DNA of 64,000 nt from Chitinophaga chungangae (GTDB lineage Bacteria; Bacteroidota; Bacteroidia; Chitinophagales; Chitinophagaceae). The notes beneath the pieces were generated by a model. The model saw only the letters and a list, made by a program, of their open reading frames with translations. It had not been told where the DNA came from and searched no databases. Within the stretch, counting starts at the first letter, position 1, and each line of letters opens with the position of its first letter. A program made the translations under genes and the position numbers. The stretch covers positions 840,737 through 904,736 of the forward strand of contig NZ_JAGHKP010000002.1 in assembly GCF_017742215.1 (NCBI RefSeq), written 5' to 3'. This document shows positions 34,779 through 44,307 of this stretch, in pieces.

Positions 34779-35117
34779 ATGAATATAGACAACACACAAT
34801 CACAGATGAGAAAAGGGGTGCTCGAGTTCTGCATCCTTTCCATCATCAAGCAAGGCGAGGCTTACCCTTCAGACATTATTGAAAAAATGAAAGAAGCGAA
34901 GCTGGATATCCTGGAAGGGACCTTATACCCGCTTTTGACACGTCTCAAAAATGCGGAACTGCTCACCTACCGCTGGGTGGAAAGCAGTTCGGGCCCCCCG
35001 CGGAAATATTTTTCCATGACCGAAAAGGGTGAGCTCTTTTACCGGGACCTGGAAAACACCTGGAACGAACTCGCCAACGCCGTGCAGCAACTCACTCAAC
35101 CTAACACCATCCAATAA
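34779..35117 (+). CDS. PadR-family transcriptional regulator
   Basis: A 112-residue winged-helix regulator. MRKGVLEFCILSIIKQGEAY, then the recognition region DILEGTLYPLLTRLKNAELL and the wing SSGPPRKYFSMTEKGELFYR, are all standard PadR. It is the first gene of a two-gene operon with the PspC-domain gene, 42 bases downstream, and likely represses it in response to an unknown signal. Confidence 0.93.
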   Translation: MNIDNTQSQMRKGVLEFCILSIIKQGEAYPSDIIEKMKEAKLDILEGTLYPLLTRLKNAELLTYRWVESSSGPPRKYFSMTEKGELFYRDLENTWNELANAVQQLTQPNTIQ

Positions 35118-35159
35118 ACGTCCATCCGTTTACCTAAAACCTAAAAACACGATTGGAAA

Positions 35160-36968
35160 ATGAAAAAGATCATCAATATAAACTTGTCCAGCCGCCTGAT
35201 CCCGATCGAGGATTCGGCTTACGAGATCCTGCGGCAGTACCTGGACAGCCTGAAGCGTTATTTTTCGCAGGAAGAGGGTGCAGATGAAATCGTAGGGGAT
35301 ATTGAAAGCCGCATCGCGGAGATCTTCCAGGATAAAATCCGTAAAGGCGCACATTGCATCACCGATGAAGATGTGCAGGCCATTAAAACATCCATGGGCA
35401 CGCCCGAGCAGTTCGGGGAAGAGGCCGGTGGAAGTACGAACGCGAATCAGTCCAATACCTCTTCTTCCGCCACAGAATCGTTCGCTCCGTACATCCGCCC
35501 GCGTAAAAGGTTTTACCGCGATACCGACAACAAAGTGCTGGGTGGCGTTTGCTCCGGCCTCGGCGCTTATTTTAATGTGGACCCCATCGTGTTCCGCATC
35601 ATTTTCGCCCTGATGGCCATCGGCCTTTATGGCGGCGGTATCGTGCTCTACTTCATCCTCTGGTTCGCCACGCCCGAAGCCGTTACGGCCGCGGAAAAAC
35701 TCGAAATGCGGGGCGAGCGGGTAGACCTTAACAATATCAAGAACACCGTACAGGAAGAAATGAACTCCTTCCGCAGCCGCATGGAAAAAATGGGAGACGA
35801 TGTCCGAAATTTTTCGGAGGGCCGCGGGAAACAGTTCGGTAGAGATGCCGGTTCTGCAATAGAAGGGTTCTTCCGGGGAATATTGAACATCATCGGCTTC
35901 ATGGCTAAAGGGTTCTTCCTGTTCCTCGGCGTGGTAATGCTCTTCGTATTGGTGGTGACGCTCATTATGGCTGCCATCTTTTCCGCGGTCCTTATCCCGG
36001 TTAAAGACCTCATTTTCGACGCCGGCCCGCAAACTTTCCTGTTCTGGCCCGCCCTCGCACTGCTGATCGGTATCCCCATCCTGGCGCTGATATTGTTCCT
36101 CGTGCGCAAAATGACCGGTATCAAACAGACAAATAAATACGCAGGTTACACCCTGGGTTTCTTCTGGATCCTGGGCATTGTATTCGCCGTGTGGCTGGCC
36201 GTTTCCGTCACCCGCGACTTCACCGGCGCCACACGTTACGTGAAGGAGCCCGTCGCCATCACACAGCCTTCCAAAGGCCGGCTCGTGATCCGCAAAGCGG
36301 AAGACATGCTGGTGATAGACGACCTGAACATTTTCGACGGCAATCTCCGTGTGGTAGACGATACCGCCATCATCGGCGACATCAGGCTGTATCTCAGGCC
36401 CAGCCCTACAGACAGCTTCGCGCTGGAAGTGAGAAAGTCATCCCACGGCCGTACTTCCAGCCAGGCAGCCATGCTGGCCAACGAGATCAGCTACCGCATC
36501 CATCAGCAGGATTCCGTACTGTATATTCCCGGCGGCTTCTCCATTCCGCGTAATTCCGTTTATCGCAACCAGGAAGTGGATATCTACCTGTATGTGCCCA
36601 AAGGCCGCGACTTTACGATAGACCGCGGCGTGCGCCACATGGTGAACGATTGGGGTCACAAATGGTGGAGGAACAACCGCGATTACGACTGGAACGACGA
36701 TGACGAGACCAGGATATACATGAACGAAAACGGATGGGAGCCTGAAGTGAAAGAAGATCCCGTGCGCCGCGGCACCGATTCGGTATACCAGAATTACCGC
36801 TACCAGGGCCCGCGCAGGGAAAACGATACCCCGGGAAAAACGCCCCCGGCTGAAAATACCACCCCCGTGGAAGACAGCAAACAGAAAGATTCCGGCTCGG
36901 TGAAAGACCGGCGCACAACAGGCGTCGCCCTGCTGAGCATGGTATTCGCCAATGCATTTACCCGCTAA
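35160..36968 (+). CDS. PspC-domain membrane protein
   Basis: A 602-residue envelope protein. A cytosolic N-terminal region (1-100; ADEIVGDIESRIAEIFQDKI) precedes a PspC domain at about 115-180 (RDTDNKVLGGVCSGLGAYFN). Further helices lie near 250-290, 295-320 and 330-350. The C-terminal half (360-600) reads as a beta-rich adhesin-like or auto-transporter-adhesin-type domain and then a low-complexity tail. PspC proteins sense inner-membrane stress. PadR/PspC pairs of this kind recur in Bacteroidota. Confidence 0.85.
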   Translation: MKKIININLSSRLIPIEDSAYEILRQYLDSLKRYFSQEEGADEIVGDIESRIAEIFQDKIRKGAHCITDEDVQAIKTSMGTPEQFGEEAGGSTNANQSNTSSSATESFAPYIRPRKRFYRDTDNKVLGGVCSGLGAYFNVDPIVFRIIFALMAIGLYGGGIVLYFILWFATPEAVTAAEKLEMRGERVDLNNIKNTVQEEMNSFRSRMEKMGDDVRNFSEGRGKQFGRDAGSAIEGFFRGILNIIGFMAKGFFLFLGVVMLFVLVVTLIMAAIFSAVLIPVKDLIFDAGPQTFLFWPALALLIGIPILALILFLVRKMTGIKQTNKYAGYTLGFFWILGIVFAVWLAVSVTRDFTGATRYVKEPVAITQPSKGRLVIRKAEDMLVIDDLNIFDGNLRVVDDTAIIGDIRLYLRPSPTDSFALEVRKSSHGRTSSQAAMLANEISYRIHQQDSVLYIPGGFSIPRNSVYRNQEVDIYLYVPKGRDFTIDRGVRHMVNDWGHKWWRNNRDYDWNDDDETRIYMNENGWEPEVKEDPVRRGTDSVYQNYRYQGPRRENDTPGKTPPAENTTPVEDSKQKDSGSVKDRRTTGVALLSMVFANAFTR

Positions 36969-37016
36969 AACAGCAAAAATTCGTCACAATAAGTTTAGTT
37001 TCACATAAATTGAAAC

Positions 37017-37044
37017 AAAACCGCGGTATCCACCGCGGTTTTTT
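37017..37044 (+). terminator. Terminator of the padR-pspC operon
   Basis: AAACCGCGGT-ATCC-ACCGCGGTTT, a perfect 10-bp stem, followed by TTTT, about 50 bases after the stop. Confidence 0.85.
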
Positions 37045-37156
37045 ATTGAAAAGAAGGCTTTCGGGCCGCCGTTCCTCCATTTTTCCCGATCCGATCATTC
37101 TGCCCGGCTTTTAATTGCTAGTTTTGCATATTCAAAAATTGAAGGATCAGATAAGG

Positions 37157-39283
37157 ATGAAGGTACCAATTAACATTGCACTGGTCGGAAACCCGAACAG
37201 TGGTAAGAGCTCTCTCTTTAACGCGCTGACAGGATTAAACCAGAAGGTGAGTAATTTCCCGGGGGTAACGGTGGATAAAAAAACCGGCATTTCCAGGATC
37301 AATCCCCAGCTGATGGCCAATATCATCGACCTGCCCGGTACCTATAGCCTTTATCCCAAAAGCGCGGACGAGTTCGTAACCTACGACGTGCTGCTGAACC
37401 CGGACGGGGAAGACCGACCGGACATGGTCCTCATCATCGCCGATGCTTCCAACCTCAAGCGCAACCTCCTTTTCTGCTCGCAGATTATCGACCTGAAACT
37501 GCCCGTTATTATCGGCCTCACCATGATGGACCTCGCCAAGAAAAAAGGCATCGAAGTAGACCTGGCCGGGCTGGAAAGAGAGCTGGGCGTGCCCGTGGTG
37601 GCCATCAACCCGAGAAAAAACAAGGGCCTTCCCGCACTCAAAAAGAATATTGAGCTGATCGCGCAGGAAAAATTCGGCGCACCCGCCAGGGATTTTATTG
37701 AAAACCACCAGCTGGCGCCAAGCGTGATAGACGGGGTGAAACAGGAACTTCCGGGGCTGAGCGATTACGCGGCGCTGCACGTGGCCGTGAATTACGACGA
37801 ACTGGAATTTCTCGGCAAAACCCGCCGGCAGTCCATCCGCAATCTTCAGCACCAGCAGCAGTTCAACAAAACCAAAGTGCAGGCAGACGAGATCATGCAG
37901 CGTTACGCCCGCATCAAACATATTATGAACAGCACGGTCGTGGAAACCGATCCTTTGCAGCAACAGCTGCAAACCGAGCGGATAGACAACCTGCTGCTGC
38001 ACCGTTTCTGGGGCTACGCCATTTTGCTGGCCGTGCTTTTCCTGCTGTTCCAGAGCATTTTCTGGATCGCCAGTTACCCGATGGACCTGATCGAAGCGGC
38101 TTTTGGCTCGCTCAGCGGCTGGGTGTCCGGCATTTTACCGGAAAATAATTTCAGCGACCTGCTGGTGAACGGCGTCATTGCCGGTCTTGGCGGTATCGCG
38201 GTGTTTATTCCGCAGATCATGATCCTGTTCGGGCTGATCACGGTATTGGAAGACACGGGTTACATGGCCCGCATCAGCTTCCTCACCGACCGCCTGATGC
38301 GCCAGGTGGGCCTCAACGGCAAATCCGTGATGCCGCTGATCAGCGGCGTGGCCTGTGCCGTGCCTGCGATTATGGCGGCAAGAAATATCGAGAACCGCAA
38401 GGAAAGGCTGATCACCATTATGATCACGCCGCTGATGAGCTGTTCCGCGCGTTTGCCGATCTATACGATCATGATCGCGCTGGTGATACCAGACAAACCG
38501 GTGCTGGGCTTCCTGAGCCTGCCGGGCCTGGTGATGATGGGGCTTTACCTGCTCGGGTTCTTCATGGCCATTCTCGTGGCTGCAATCATGAAACTGTTCG
38601 TGAAGATCAGGGAGAAAAGTTATTTCATCATGGAACTGCCCGTTTACCGCGCGCCCCGCTGGAAAAACGTAGGCACCACGATGGTGGAAAAAGCGAAAAT
38701 ATTCGTGATGGACGCCGGTAAGGTGATCATGGTGATCTCCGTGATCCTCTGGTTCCTGGCTTCTTACGGTCCTTCCAAACCCATGGAGGCTGTGCATGCC
38801 AAATACGAGCTGCTGCAGTCGCAAACCACCGACAGCACGCAGCTGGCCGACCTCGACCACCAGTTCCAGTCCGAGAAACTGGCCAGCTCCTATGCCGGCA
38901 TCCTGGGCCATGCGATCGAGCCGGCGGTAAAGCCGCTGGGTTTCGACTGGAAGATCGGTATTGCGCTGATCACGTCTTTCGCGGCCCGCGAAGTGTTTGT
39001 AGGCACCATGGCGACGCTGTACAGCGTAGGCGAGGCAGATGAAACGGACGCCACGCTGCGTGAAAAAATGGCTTCGGCCACGCGGATAGACGGTACGCCG
39101 GTGTATACGCTGGCAACAGGATTGTCGCTGATGATATTTTACGCCTTTGCGATGCAATGCATGAGCACGCTGGCCATTGTGAAGCGGGAAACGAAGAGCT
39201 GGAAATACCCGGTCATCCAGTTTGTGTATATGACGGCCATCGCGTATGTCTGCAGCTGGATCGTGTTTGAGATCTTCAAATAA
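37157..39283 (+). CDS. feoB: Ferrous iron transporter FeoB
   Basis: A 708-residue ferrous-iron permease of the inner membrane with an N-terminal G domain. G1 is GNPNSGKSSLFN (about 10-21), G2 lies in FPGVTVDKKTG, G3 is DLPGTYSLYP, and LTMMDLA stands where NxxD is usual for G4. The membrane part begins near residue 285 with two Gate-type repeats (GLITVLEDTGYMARISFLTD, MPLISGVACAVPAIMAARNI). ATG 37157 is chosen over 37115, whose 14 extra residues do not match FeoB. No feoA is adjacent. Confidence 0.95.
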   Translation: MKVPINIALVGNPNSGKSSLFNALTGLNQKVSNFPGVTVDKKTGISRINPQLMANIIDLPGTYSLYPKSADEFVTYDVLLNPDGEDRPDMVLIIADASNLKRNLLFCSQIIDLKLPVIIGLTMMDLAKKKGIEVDLAGLERELGVPVVAINPRKNKGLPALKKNIELIAQEKFGAPARDFIENHQLAPSVIDGVKQELPGLSDYAALHVAVNYDELEFLGKTRRQSIRNLQHQQQFNKTKVQADEIMQRYARIKHIMNSTVVETDPLQQQLQTERIDNLLLHRFWGYAILLAVLFLLFQSIFWIASYPMDLIEAAFGSLSGWVSGILPENNFSDLLVNGVIAGLGGIAVFIPQIMILFGLITVLEDTGYMARISFLTDRLMRQVGLNGKSVMPLISGVACAVPAIMAARNIENRKERLITIMITPLMSCSARLPIYTIMIALVIPDKPVLGFLSLPGLVMMGLYLLGFFMAILVAAIMKLFVKIREKSYFIMELPVYRAPRWKNVGTTMVEKAKIFVMDAGKVIMVISVILWFLASYGPSKPMEAVHAKYELLQSQTTDSTQLADLDHQFQSEKLASSYAGILGHAIEPAVKPLGFDWKIGIALITSFAAREVFVGTMATLYSVGEADETDATLREKMASATRIDGTPVYTLATGLSLMIFYAFAMQCMSTLAIVKRETKSWKYPVIQFVYMTAIAYVCSWIVFEIFK

Positions 39284-39305
39284 TCGCCCCGATAATTGTT
39301 TCGGA

Positions 39306-39336
39306 AAACCGCCGGCGTTTTGCAGGCGGTTTTTGT
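39306..39336 (+). terminator. Terminator of feoB
   Basis: AAACCGCC pairs with GGCGGTTT (11-base loop), followed by a T-rich run, 22 bases after the stop. Confidence 0.75.
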
Positions 39337-39406
39337 TTTTTGTAAAGCGAAGCGTTTATATCTTTCGAACCGGCGAATCCGTATTTTTGATAAAATACCC
39401 GGCATC

Positions 39407-40294
39407 ATGAGATACATCCTTGCTTCGCTGAGCCTGTTCGTTACCCTTGCCGCGCACGCACAGATAGATTCCACCCAGCTGATGAAAGACGTAAAAACCC
39501 TTTCCGCCGACAAAATGGAAGGGCGAAAAACCGGCTCCAAAGGCAACCGCCTGGCGCAGTTTTACCTGCTGGACCGGTTGAAACAACTGAAGATCAGTCA
39601 GTTCAGCAACACCTTCGAACAGCCTTTTTATTTCAACCGCGGGCAAGACAGGATCATGGGCACGAATCTGTACGGGTATATCCCTGGCCGGGTAGACAGC
39701 TTCATCGTGATTTCCGCGCATTACGATCACGTTGGCACACGTAAAACCGGCAATACGGCAGACAGCATTTTCAACGGCGCGGACGACAACGCCTCCGGCG
39801 TGGCCACGCTGCTCGCCATCGCGAAATATTACAAGGATCATCCCCCGAAATACAACCTCATTTTCGCCCTGTTCGATGCCGAAGAAATGGGCCTGCAGGG
39901 CGCAAAAGCTTTTGTTGCCCGTCCGCCGGCGCACGCATCGAAGATCGTGCTGAACATCAACATGGACATGGTGAGCCATAACGATAAAAACGAACTGTAC
40001 GTTTGCGGCACTACGCCCTATCCCGCGCTGAAAGCCCCGGTAACTGCGGCGGCGGCCCGCAGCGAGGTGAACCTGCCTTTGGGTCACGATAAAACATCAG
40101 ACGGCAGCCAGAACTGGATCCCGCAAAGCGACCATTACGAGTTTCACAAAGCGAAGATCCCCTTCCTGTATTTCGGGGTGGAAGACCACGCCGATTACCA
40201 CAAAGTGACCGATGAATTTGAAAAGATCAACCTTTCTTTTTTTTATCGCGCCGCGGGCGCGGTGCTGGAAGTGGTGAAGGAATTCAACAAATAA
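39407..40294 (+). CDS. Secreted M28-family zinc peptidase
   Basis: A 295-residue aminopeptidase-like protein. The signal peptide is MRYILASLSLFVTLAAHAQ. Two-zinc motifs are in order: SAHYDHVGT, NGADDNASGVATLL and FDAEEMGLQGAKAF, with NINMDMVSHND and the later SDHYEFHKAKIPFLYF. Substrate is N-terminal residues of peptides; specificity is not readable. The frame is open back to 39296, but the signal peptide fixes the start at 39407. Preceded by TATCTTTC (39359), a weak -7 element. Confidence 0.9.
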   Translation: MRYILASLSLFVTLAAHAQIDSTQLMKDVKTLSADKMEGRKTGSKGNRLAQFYLLDRLKQLKISQFSNTFEQPFYFNRGQDRIMGTNLYGYIPGRVDSFIVISAHYDHVGTRKTGNTADSIFNGADDNASGVATLLAIAKYYKDHPPKYNLIFALFDAEEMGLQGAKAFVARPPAHASKIVLNINMDMVSHNDKNELYVCGTTPYPALKAPVTAAAARSEVNLPLGHDKTSDGSQNWIPQSDHYEFHKAKIPFLYFGVEDHADYHKVTDEFEKINLSFFYRAAGAVLEVVKEFNK

Positions 40295-40298
40295 AACG

Positions 40299-40916
40299 TT
40301 ACATCTCCGGCGTTGAAACGCCCGTTCTGCGCAGCTCTTCCCTGACGCGGCGAAACCAGTCCCGCTGTGCCGCCAGGTTCCTGCCCTGGTTCACGGCATT
40401 GTCGAAATCTTCCTGCAGGCGGTTCATTTCCCGGAAAGATTCAAGGTATTCGTATTGGATGCGGCTGTCGTGATCGTCGATCGTGAGCGGCATAGACAGT
40501 ACTTTTTGCCGGAAACGCTCGGCTGCCAGCCTCGTGATGTCGAAATGCAGCTGTTCGTGCTCGAGCGTGAGCCGGGAGGGCGGCATGGTGCGCGCCCAGG
40601 AGGCGCTTTTTACCCAGAACACCTGCAATACCAGCCGGATCTCCAGCGTGTCCCGATAACTGCGGGTGCTGCCGTCGAACGCGAAACTGGTATAACTCAC
40701 GGCTTCGCTGCGGCCGGAAGAGCTGCTTCTGCCTTTAAAATCGTCCGGCGAAATGTGGCGCTGATGATAAAAAAGCGTGTCGGACGCAGGGTTTTCCGCG
40801 CGGTTTTCTTCCACAAAAACGACCTTGACCACGGGCGCGGTTTTCCCCCGGCCCTTTTCGGGGCTTTGCAGGCTGGAAATGCAGCAGCAAAACAGTGCGA
40901 TGGCAGTCGTGATCAT
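40299..40916 (-). CDS. DUF922-like protein with a HExxH metal motif
   Basis: A 205-residue exported or anchored protein (hydrophobic N-terminus ITTAIALFCCCISSL). LEHEQLHFDITRLAAERFRQ contains HEQLH, a HExxH zinc-protease motif, as in DUF922. FYHQRHISPDDFKG and SSGRSEAVSYTSFAFDG precede it. Proteolytic activity is plausible but untested. Convergent with the M28 gene, five bases apart. Confidence 0.7.
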   Translation of the reverse strand: MITTAIALFCCCISSLQSPEKGRGKTAPVVKVVFVEENRAENPASDTLFYHQRHISPDDFKGRSSSSGRSEAVSYTSFAFDGSTRSYRDTLEIRLVLQVFWVKSASWARTMPPSRLTLEHEQLHFDITRLAAERFRQKVLSMPLTIDDHDSRIQYEYLESFREMNRLQEDFDNAVNQGRNLAAQRDWFRRVREELRRTGVSTPEM

Positions 40917-41049
40917 GCAATATTAAAGATCGGAAATGTGCTGCAAGACAGGCAAAAAAGTTTGTTAAATCCGCAATGGGAGCCGGAATACCAAATTGGG
41001 CGATAGTGCAAAATTCAGTAAATTACAGGATTACCAAAACAATCATTCC

Positions 41050-42048
41050 ATGTATGGAGGCGGATATATTTTCGACGAGCCCGACAAACGGCAGTTGAAA
41101 GAAGAGCAATTGCACGACGATCCTGAAAAGCTCGTGGAATTTGAAGCGCGCATCGCCCGGGGTGAAAAGATAGAGCCCGGGGACTGGATGCCGTCTGAAT
41201 ATCGCAGGCAGCTGATCCGGCTGATAGAACAACATGCCCATTCCGAGATCATCGGCGCATTGCCCGAAGGCACCTGGATCACCCGCGCGCCGGGATTCAA
41301 GCGCAAACTGGCGCTTATCGCCAAAGTGCAGGACGAGATCGGCCACGGGCAGTTGCTGTACAACGCGGCCGAAACCCTGGGCAAAAGCCGTGAAGCCATG
41401 ATCAACGATCTGCTCAGCGGAAAATCAAAATATTCCAACGTATTTAATTATCCCGCGGAAACCTGGGCAGACGTGACGGTGATCGGCTTCCTGATAGACG
41501 CTGCCGCCATCGTGAACCAGGTGGCCAACGCAAAAGGTTCTTACGGCCCCTACTGCCGCGCCCTCGAAAGGATCTGCTACGAAGAAAGTTTTCATCTCAA
41601 ACAAGGCCACGACGCATTTATCGAACTGGCCACCGGTACGCCCGCGCAGCGCGCCATGGTGCAGGACGCGCTGAACCGCTGGTGGCAGCCCATCATGCAT
41701 TTCTTCGGCCCGCCGGATAAAAATTCCGTGCACAGTGAAAAACTGATGCAGTGGAAAGTGAAAATGGCCAGCAACGACGATATGCGCAACCAGTTCCTCG
41801 ACGCTTACGTGCCGAAGATATGGGACCTCGGCCTCAGCCTGCCGGATGAAAACCTGAAAAAAGACCCTGTCACCGGCAAATGGTGTTATTCCGACCCGGA
41901 CTGGGACCTGTTCAAAAAGGTGATCAACGGCGGCGGCCCCTGCAACAAAGAAAGGCTCGACGTGCGGAAATGGGCCGAAGAACATGGCCGCTGGGTACGC
42001 AAGGCATTAATGAACCCGGCCGAAAAAACGACCGCGCCGGTCGCTTAA
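41050..42048 (+). CDS. paaA: Phenylacetyl-CoA epoxidase, catalytic subunit PaaA
   Basis: The di-iron oxygenase subunit that forms the ring-1,2-epoxide of phenylacetyl-CoA. Iron ligands are visible in [17 protein letters not shown] and [14 protein letters not shown], the two E..H motifs. I place the start at ATG 41050 ([16 protein letters not shown], as in PaaA), not at the upstream TTG 40996. 332 residues. It heads the paaABCD operon, 13 bases before paaB. Confidence 0.94.
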   Translation: MYGGGYIFDEPDKRQLKEEQLHDDPEKLVEFEARIARGEKIEPGDWMPSEYRRQLIRLIEQHAHSEIIGALPEGTWITRAPGFKRKLALIAKVQDEIGHGQLLYNAAETLGKSREAMINDLLSGKSKYSNVFNYPAETWADVTVIGFLIDAAAIVNQVANAKGSYGPYCRALERICYEESFHLKQGHDAFIELATGTPAQRAMVQDALNRWWQPIMHFFGPPDKNSVHSEKLMQWKVKMASNDDMRNQFLDAYVPKIWDLGLSLPDENLKKDPVTGKWCYSDPDWDLFKKVINGGGPCNKERLDVRKWAEEHGRWVRKALMNPAEKTTAPVA

Positions 42049-42061
42049 CAATATACCAACC

Positions 42062-42442
42062 ATGGATAACCAATCATTAGACCCGCGCGTAAAACGCCTC
42101 AAACTCAATACCGGCGGGGAACCCGTTACCGTACACGAAGGAGAGAACTGGAACGTTTTTGAAGTATTTCACCAGGAAAAACGCGGCGCCCATCACGAGC
42201 ACGTAGGTTGCGTACATGCTCCAAACGCCCAACTGGCGCTCGTTTTCGCGAAAGAACAATTCGCCCGGCGAAAAAAGTGCGTGAATCTCTGGGTGGTGCG
42301 CAGCGCAGATATTCTCTCTTTTGATACCGAAGACGAAGACATGTTCGCCAACAATCTCGATAAAACCTACCGCGACGCCAGCGGCTTCAAGGTGATGGAG
42401 AAGATCAACAAATTCAAAAAATCGACGCATGACAAGGAATGA
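42062..42442 (+). CDS. paaB: Phenylacetyl-CoA epoxidase subunit PaaB
   Basis: A 126-residue structural subunit, a little longer than the usual 95. NWNVFEVFHQEKRGAHHEHV, then CVHAPNAQLALVFAKEQFAR and CVNLWVVRSADILSFDTED, are characteristic. The gene overlaps paaC by 14 bases. PaaB is needed for the full PaaABCE assembly. Confidence 0.93.
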   Translation: MDNQSLDPRVKRLKLNTGGEPVTVHEGENWNVFEVFHQEKRGAHHEHVGCVHAPNAQLALVFAKEQFARRKKCVNLWVVRSADILSFDTEDEDMFANNLDKTYRDASGFKVMEKINKFKKSTHDKE

Positions 42443-43193
42443 AGCCATCAGTCAAATGCTTACCGCCATGGCGGACGATGCGCTGATACAGGGCCATCGC
42501 AACTCCGAATGGACGGGCCTCGGCCCGATCATGGAGGAAGACATCGCATTTTCTTCCATGGCGCAGGACAAGATCGGCCATGCCTGGGCGCTTTACCGCA
42601 TCCTCCACGAAAACCTGGGCGGCACGGAGCCGGACCGCTTCGCATTCCTCCGCGGCGAAAAAGATTACCGTTGCTGCCACCTCGTGGAAATGCCCAACGG
42701 GGAATACGATTTCAGCCTGGTGCGCCATTTCCTGTTCGACCATGCGGAGGCCGTGCGCTGGGAACATCTGCAGCAAAGCACTTTCGAGCCGCTCGCGCTC
42801 ACCGCGCGGAAGCTGAAAGGGGAAATAAAATATCATACGCTGCACGCCAACGCCTGGATCACGCAGCTGTGCCGCGCGGGTGAAGAAAGTTACGCGAGGA
42901 TGCAATCCGCCCTTAACGTTTGTTTCCCGCTGGCGCTGGGCATTTTCGAGCCGAGCCCCGAAGCGGAAACGTTGCTGGTGAACGAAAAAATTTACGCCGG
43001 CGAAGCCACGCTGAAAGAGCAGTGGCTGGACAGGACCTACAACATCCTTTCCGTGGCAGGCCTTAACCTGCCTTCAGAAGGATCGGTAACGCCCGCCTAC
43101 GGCGGCCGCAAAGGATATCATACCGAATATCTCCAGCCTTTGCTGGATGAAATGGGATACGTTTTCAGGCTCGACCCGGAAGCGGTCTGGTAA
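42429..43193 (+). CDS. paaC: Phenylacetyl-CoA epoxidase subunit PaaC
   Basis: A 254-residue ferritin-like structural subunit that pairs with PaaA. ADDALIQGHRNSEWTGLGPI and the following DIAFSSMAQDKIGHAWALYR are the PaaC signatures; LKGEIKYHTLHANAWITQL closes the helical core. In known systems it carries no iron. The gene starts inside paaB and ends 9 bases before paaD. Confidence 0.94.
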   Translation: MTRNEAISQMLTAMADDALIQGHRNSEWTGLGPIMEEDIAFSSMAQDKIGHAWALYRILHENLGGTEPDRFAFLRGEKDYRCCHLVEMPNGEYDFSLVRHFLFDHAEAVRWEHLQQSTFEPLALTARKLKGEIKYHTLHANAWITQLCRAGEESYARMQSALNVCFPLALGIFEPSPEAETLLVNEKIYAGEATLKEQWLDRTYNILSVAGLNLPSEGSVTPAYGGRKGYHTEYLQPLLDEMGYVFRLDPEAVW

Positions 43194-43202
43194 TCAATCA
43201 AT

Positions 43203-43691
43203 ATGACGATCACGGCAGAAAAAATATACAAAGCCCTGGAACAGGTGATGGACCCGGAGATACCCGTGCTCAACGTGCTGGACCTGGGCATGATCACCTC
43301 CGTGAAGGTGGGCGACGGCGATGCAGTGTTGATTAAAATGATCCCGACGTTTTCCGCCTGCCCGGCCGTGGAGCTGATCCGGCAGAACATCCGCACCACC
43401 GTGGAAAAGGAGCTGGGCGCCAGCGTGACCGTCGAGATCGACAAAGAAGCGCATTGGCACAGCAATCGTATGGGGCCGGCGGCGAAAGAAAAGCTGAAAA
43501 ACTTCGGCATCGCACCGCCGCAGGTCTATAACGGGGAAGCCTATTCGGAAATTCTCATGCATACCGCCTGCCCGCATTGCAACAGCAAAAACACTTACCT
43601 GCGCTCGCCCTTCGGCAGCACGCTTTGCAGGGCCATCCATTATTGCCGGGAATGCGGGCACGTGTTTGAGCACTTCAAACCATTGGAGTGA
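43203..43691 (+). CDS. paaD: Phenylacetate pathway Fe-S assembly protein PaaD
   Basis: A 162-residue maturation factor. A DUF59/MIP18-like domain (1-95: LEQVMDPEIPVLNVLDLGMI, then IPTFSACPAVELIRQ) is followed by a C-terminal zinc-binding region (CPHCNSK...CREC). It matures the iron-sulphur reductase PaaE or the complex. paaE, the usual next gene, is not here; the next gene is nadD, 27 bases on. Confidence 0.93.
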   Translation: MTITAEKIYKALEQVMDPEIPVLNVLDLGMITSVKVGDGDAVLIKMIPTFSACPAVELIRQNIRTTVEKELGASVTVEIDKEAHWHSNRMGPAAKEKLKNFGIAPPQVYNGEAYSEILMHTACPHCNSKNTYLRSPFGSTLCRAIHYCRECGHVFEHFKPLE

Positions 43692-43718
43692 GCAAACAAT
43701 TTTAGGTATATTGCCTCC

Positions 43719-44291
43719 ATGAAAATCGGTTTATATTTCGGATCGTTTAATCCTATCCATACCGGGCATTTGATCATCGCTAATTTTATGGCGTATCATA
43801 CGGACCTGGATAAGGTTTGGCTGGTAGTGTCGCCCCACAACCCGCTGAAAGCCTCTTCCAGCCTGCTCAACGAGCACCACCGCCTGCACCTGGCCGAAAT
43901 GGCGGTGCAGGACGAACCGCGGCTGCGCGTAAGCAATATCGAATTTTCCCTCCCCCGCCCTTCCTTCACCATCGATACCCTCACCTACATGACCGAAAAA
44001 TTCCCGACGCAGGAATTTGTCGTGATCATGGGAAGCGACAGTTTTCAGAATATTCCGCGGTGGAAAAACTACCGCCAGCTGCTGGACAACTATGAAATTT
44101 ACGTATACAACCGCCCGGAACACCCGGTAACGGACACTTTTGGGGCGAAGGTTGCGGTCGTGGACGCGCCGATGCTGGATATTTCTTCGAGCAACATCCG
44201 CAAATGGATCCAGGAAGGCAAGAGCGTCCGTTACATGGTGCCGGACGCGGTTTGGAAGTATATCGGCGAAAACAATTATTACAAGGGCTGA
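43719..44291 (+). CDS. nadD: Nicotinate-nucleotide adenylyltransferase NadD
   Basis: Converts nicotinate mononucleotide and ATP to deamido-NAD. 190 residues with GSFNPIHTGHLIIANFM (HxGH loop at about 10-20), IMGSDSFQNIPRWKNYRQLL and DISSSNIRKWIQEGKSVRYM, the three NadD blocks. It follows the paa genes closely but is not part of that pathway. Ends 16 bases from the convergent permease gene. Confidence 0.95.
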   Translation: MKIGLYFGSFNPIHTGHLIIANFMAYHTDLDKVWLVVSPHNPLKASSSLLNEHHRLHLAEMAVQDEPRLRVSNIEFSLPRPSFTIDTLTYMTEKFPTQEFVVIMGSDSFQNIPRWKNYRQLLDNYEIYVYNRPEHPVTDTFGAKVAVVDAPMLDISSSNIRKWIQEGKSVRYMVPDAVWKYIGENNYYKG

Positions 44292-44307
44292 TCAACAATC
44301 TGTGGAG

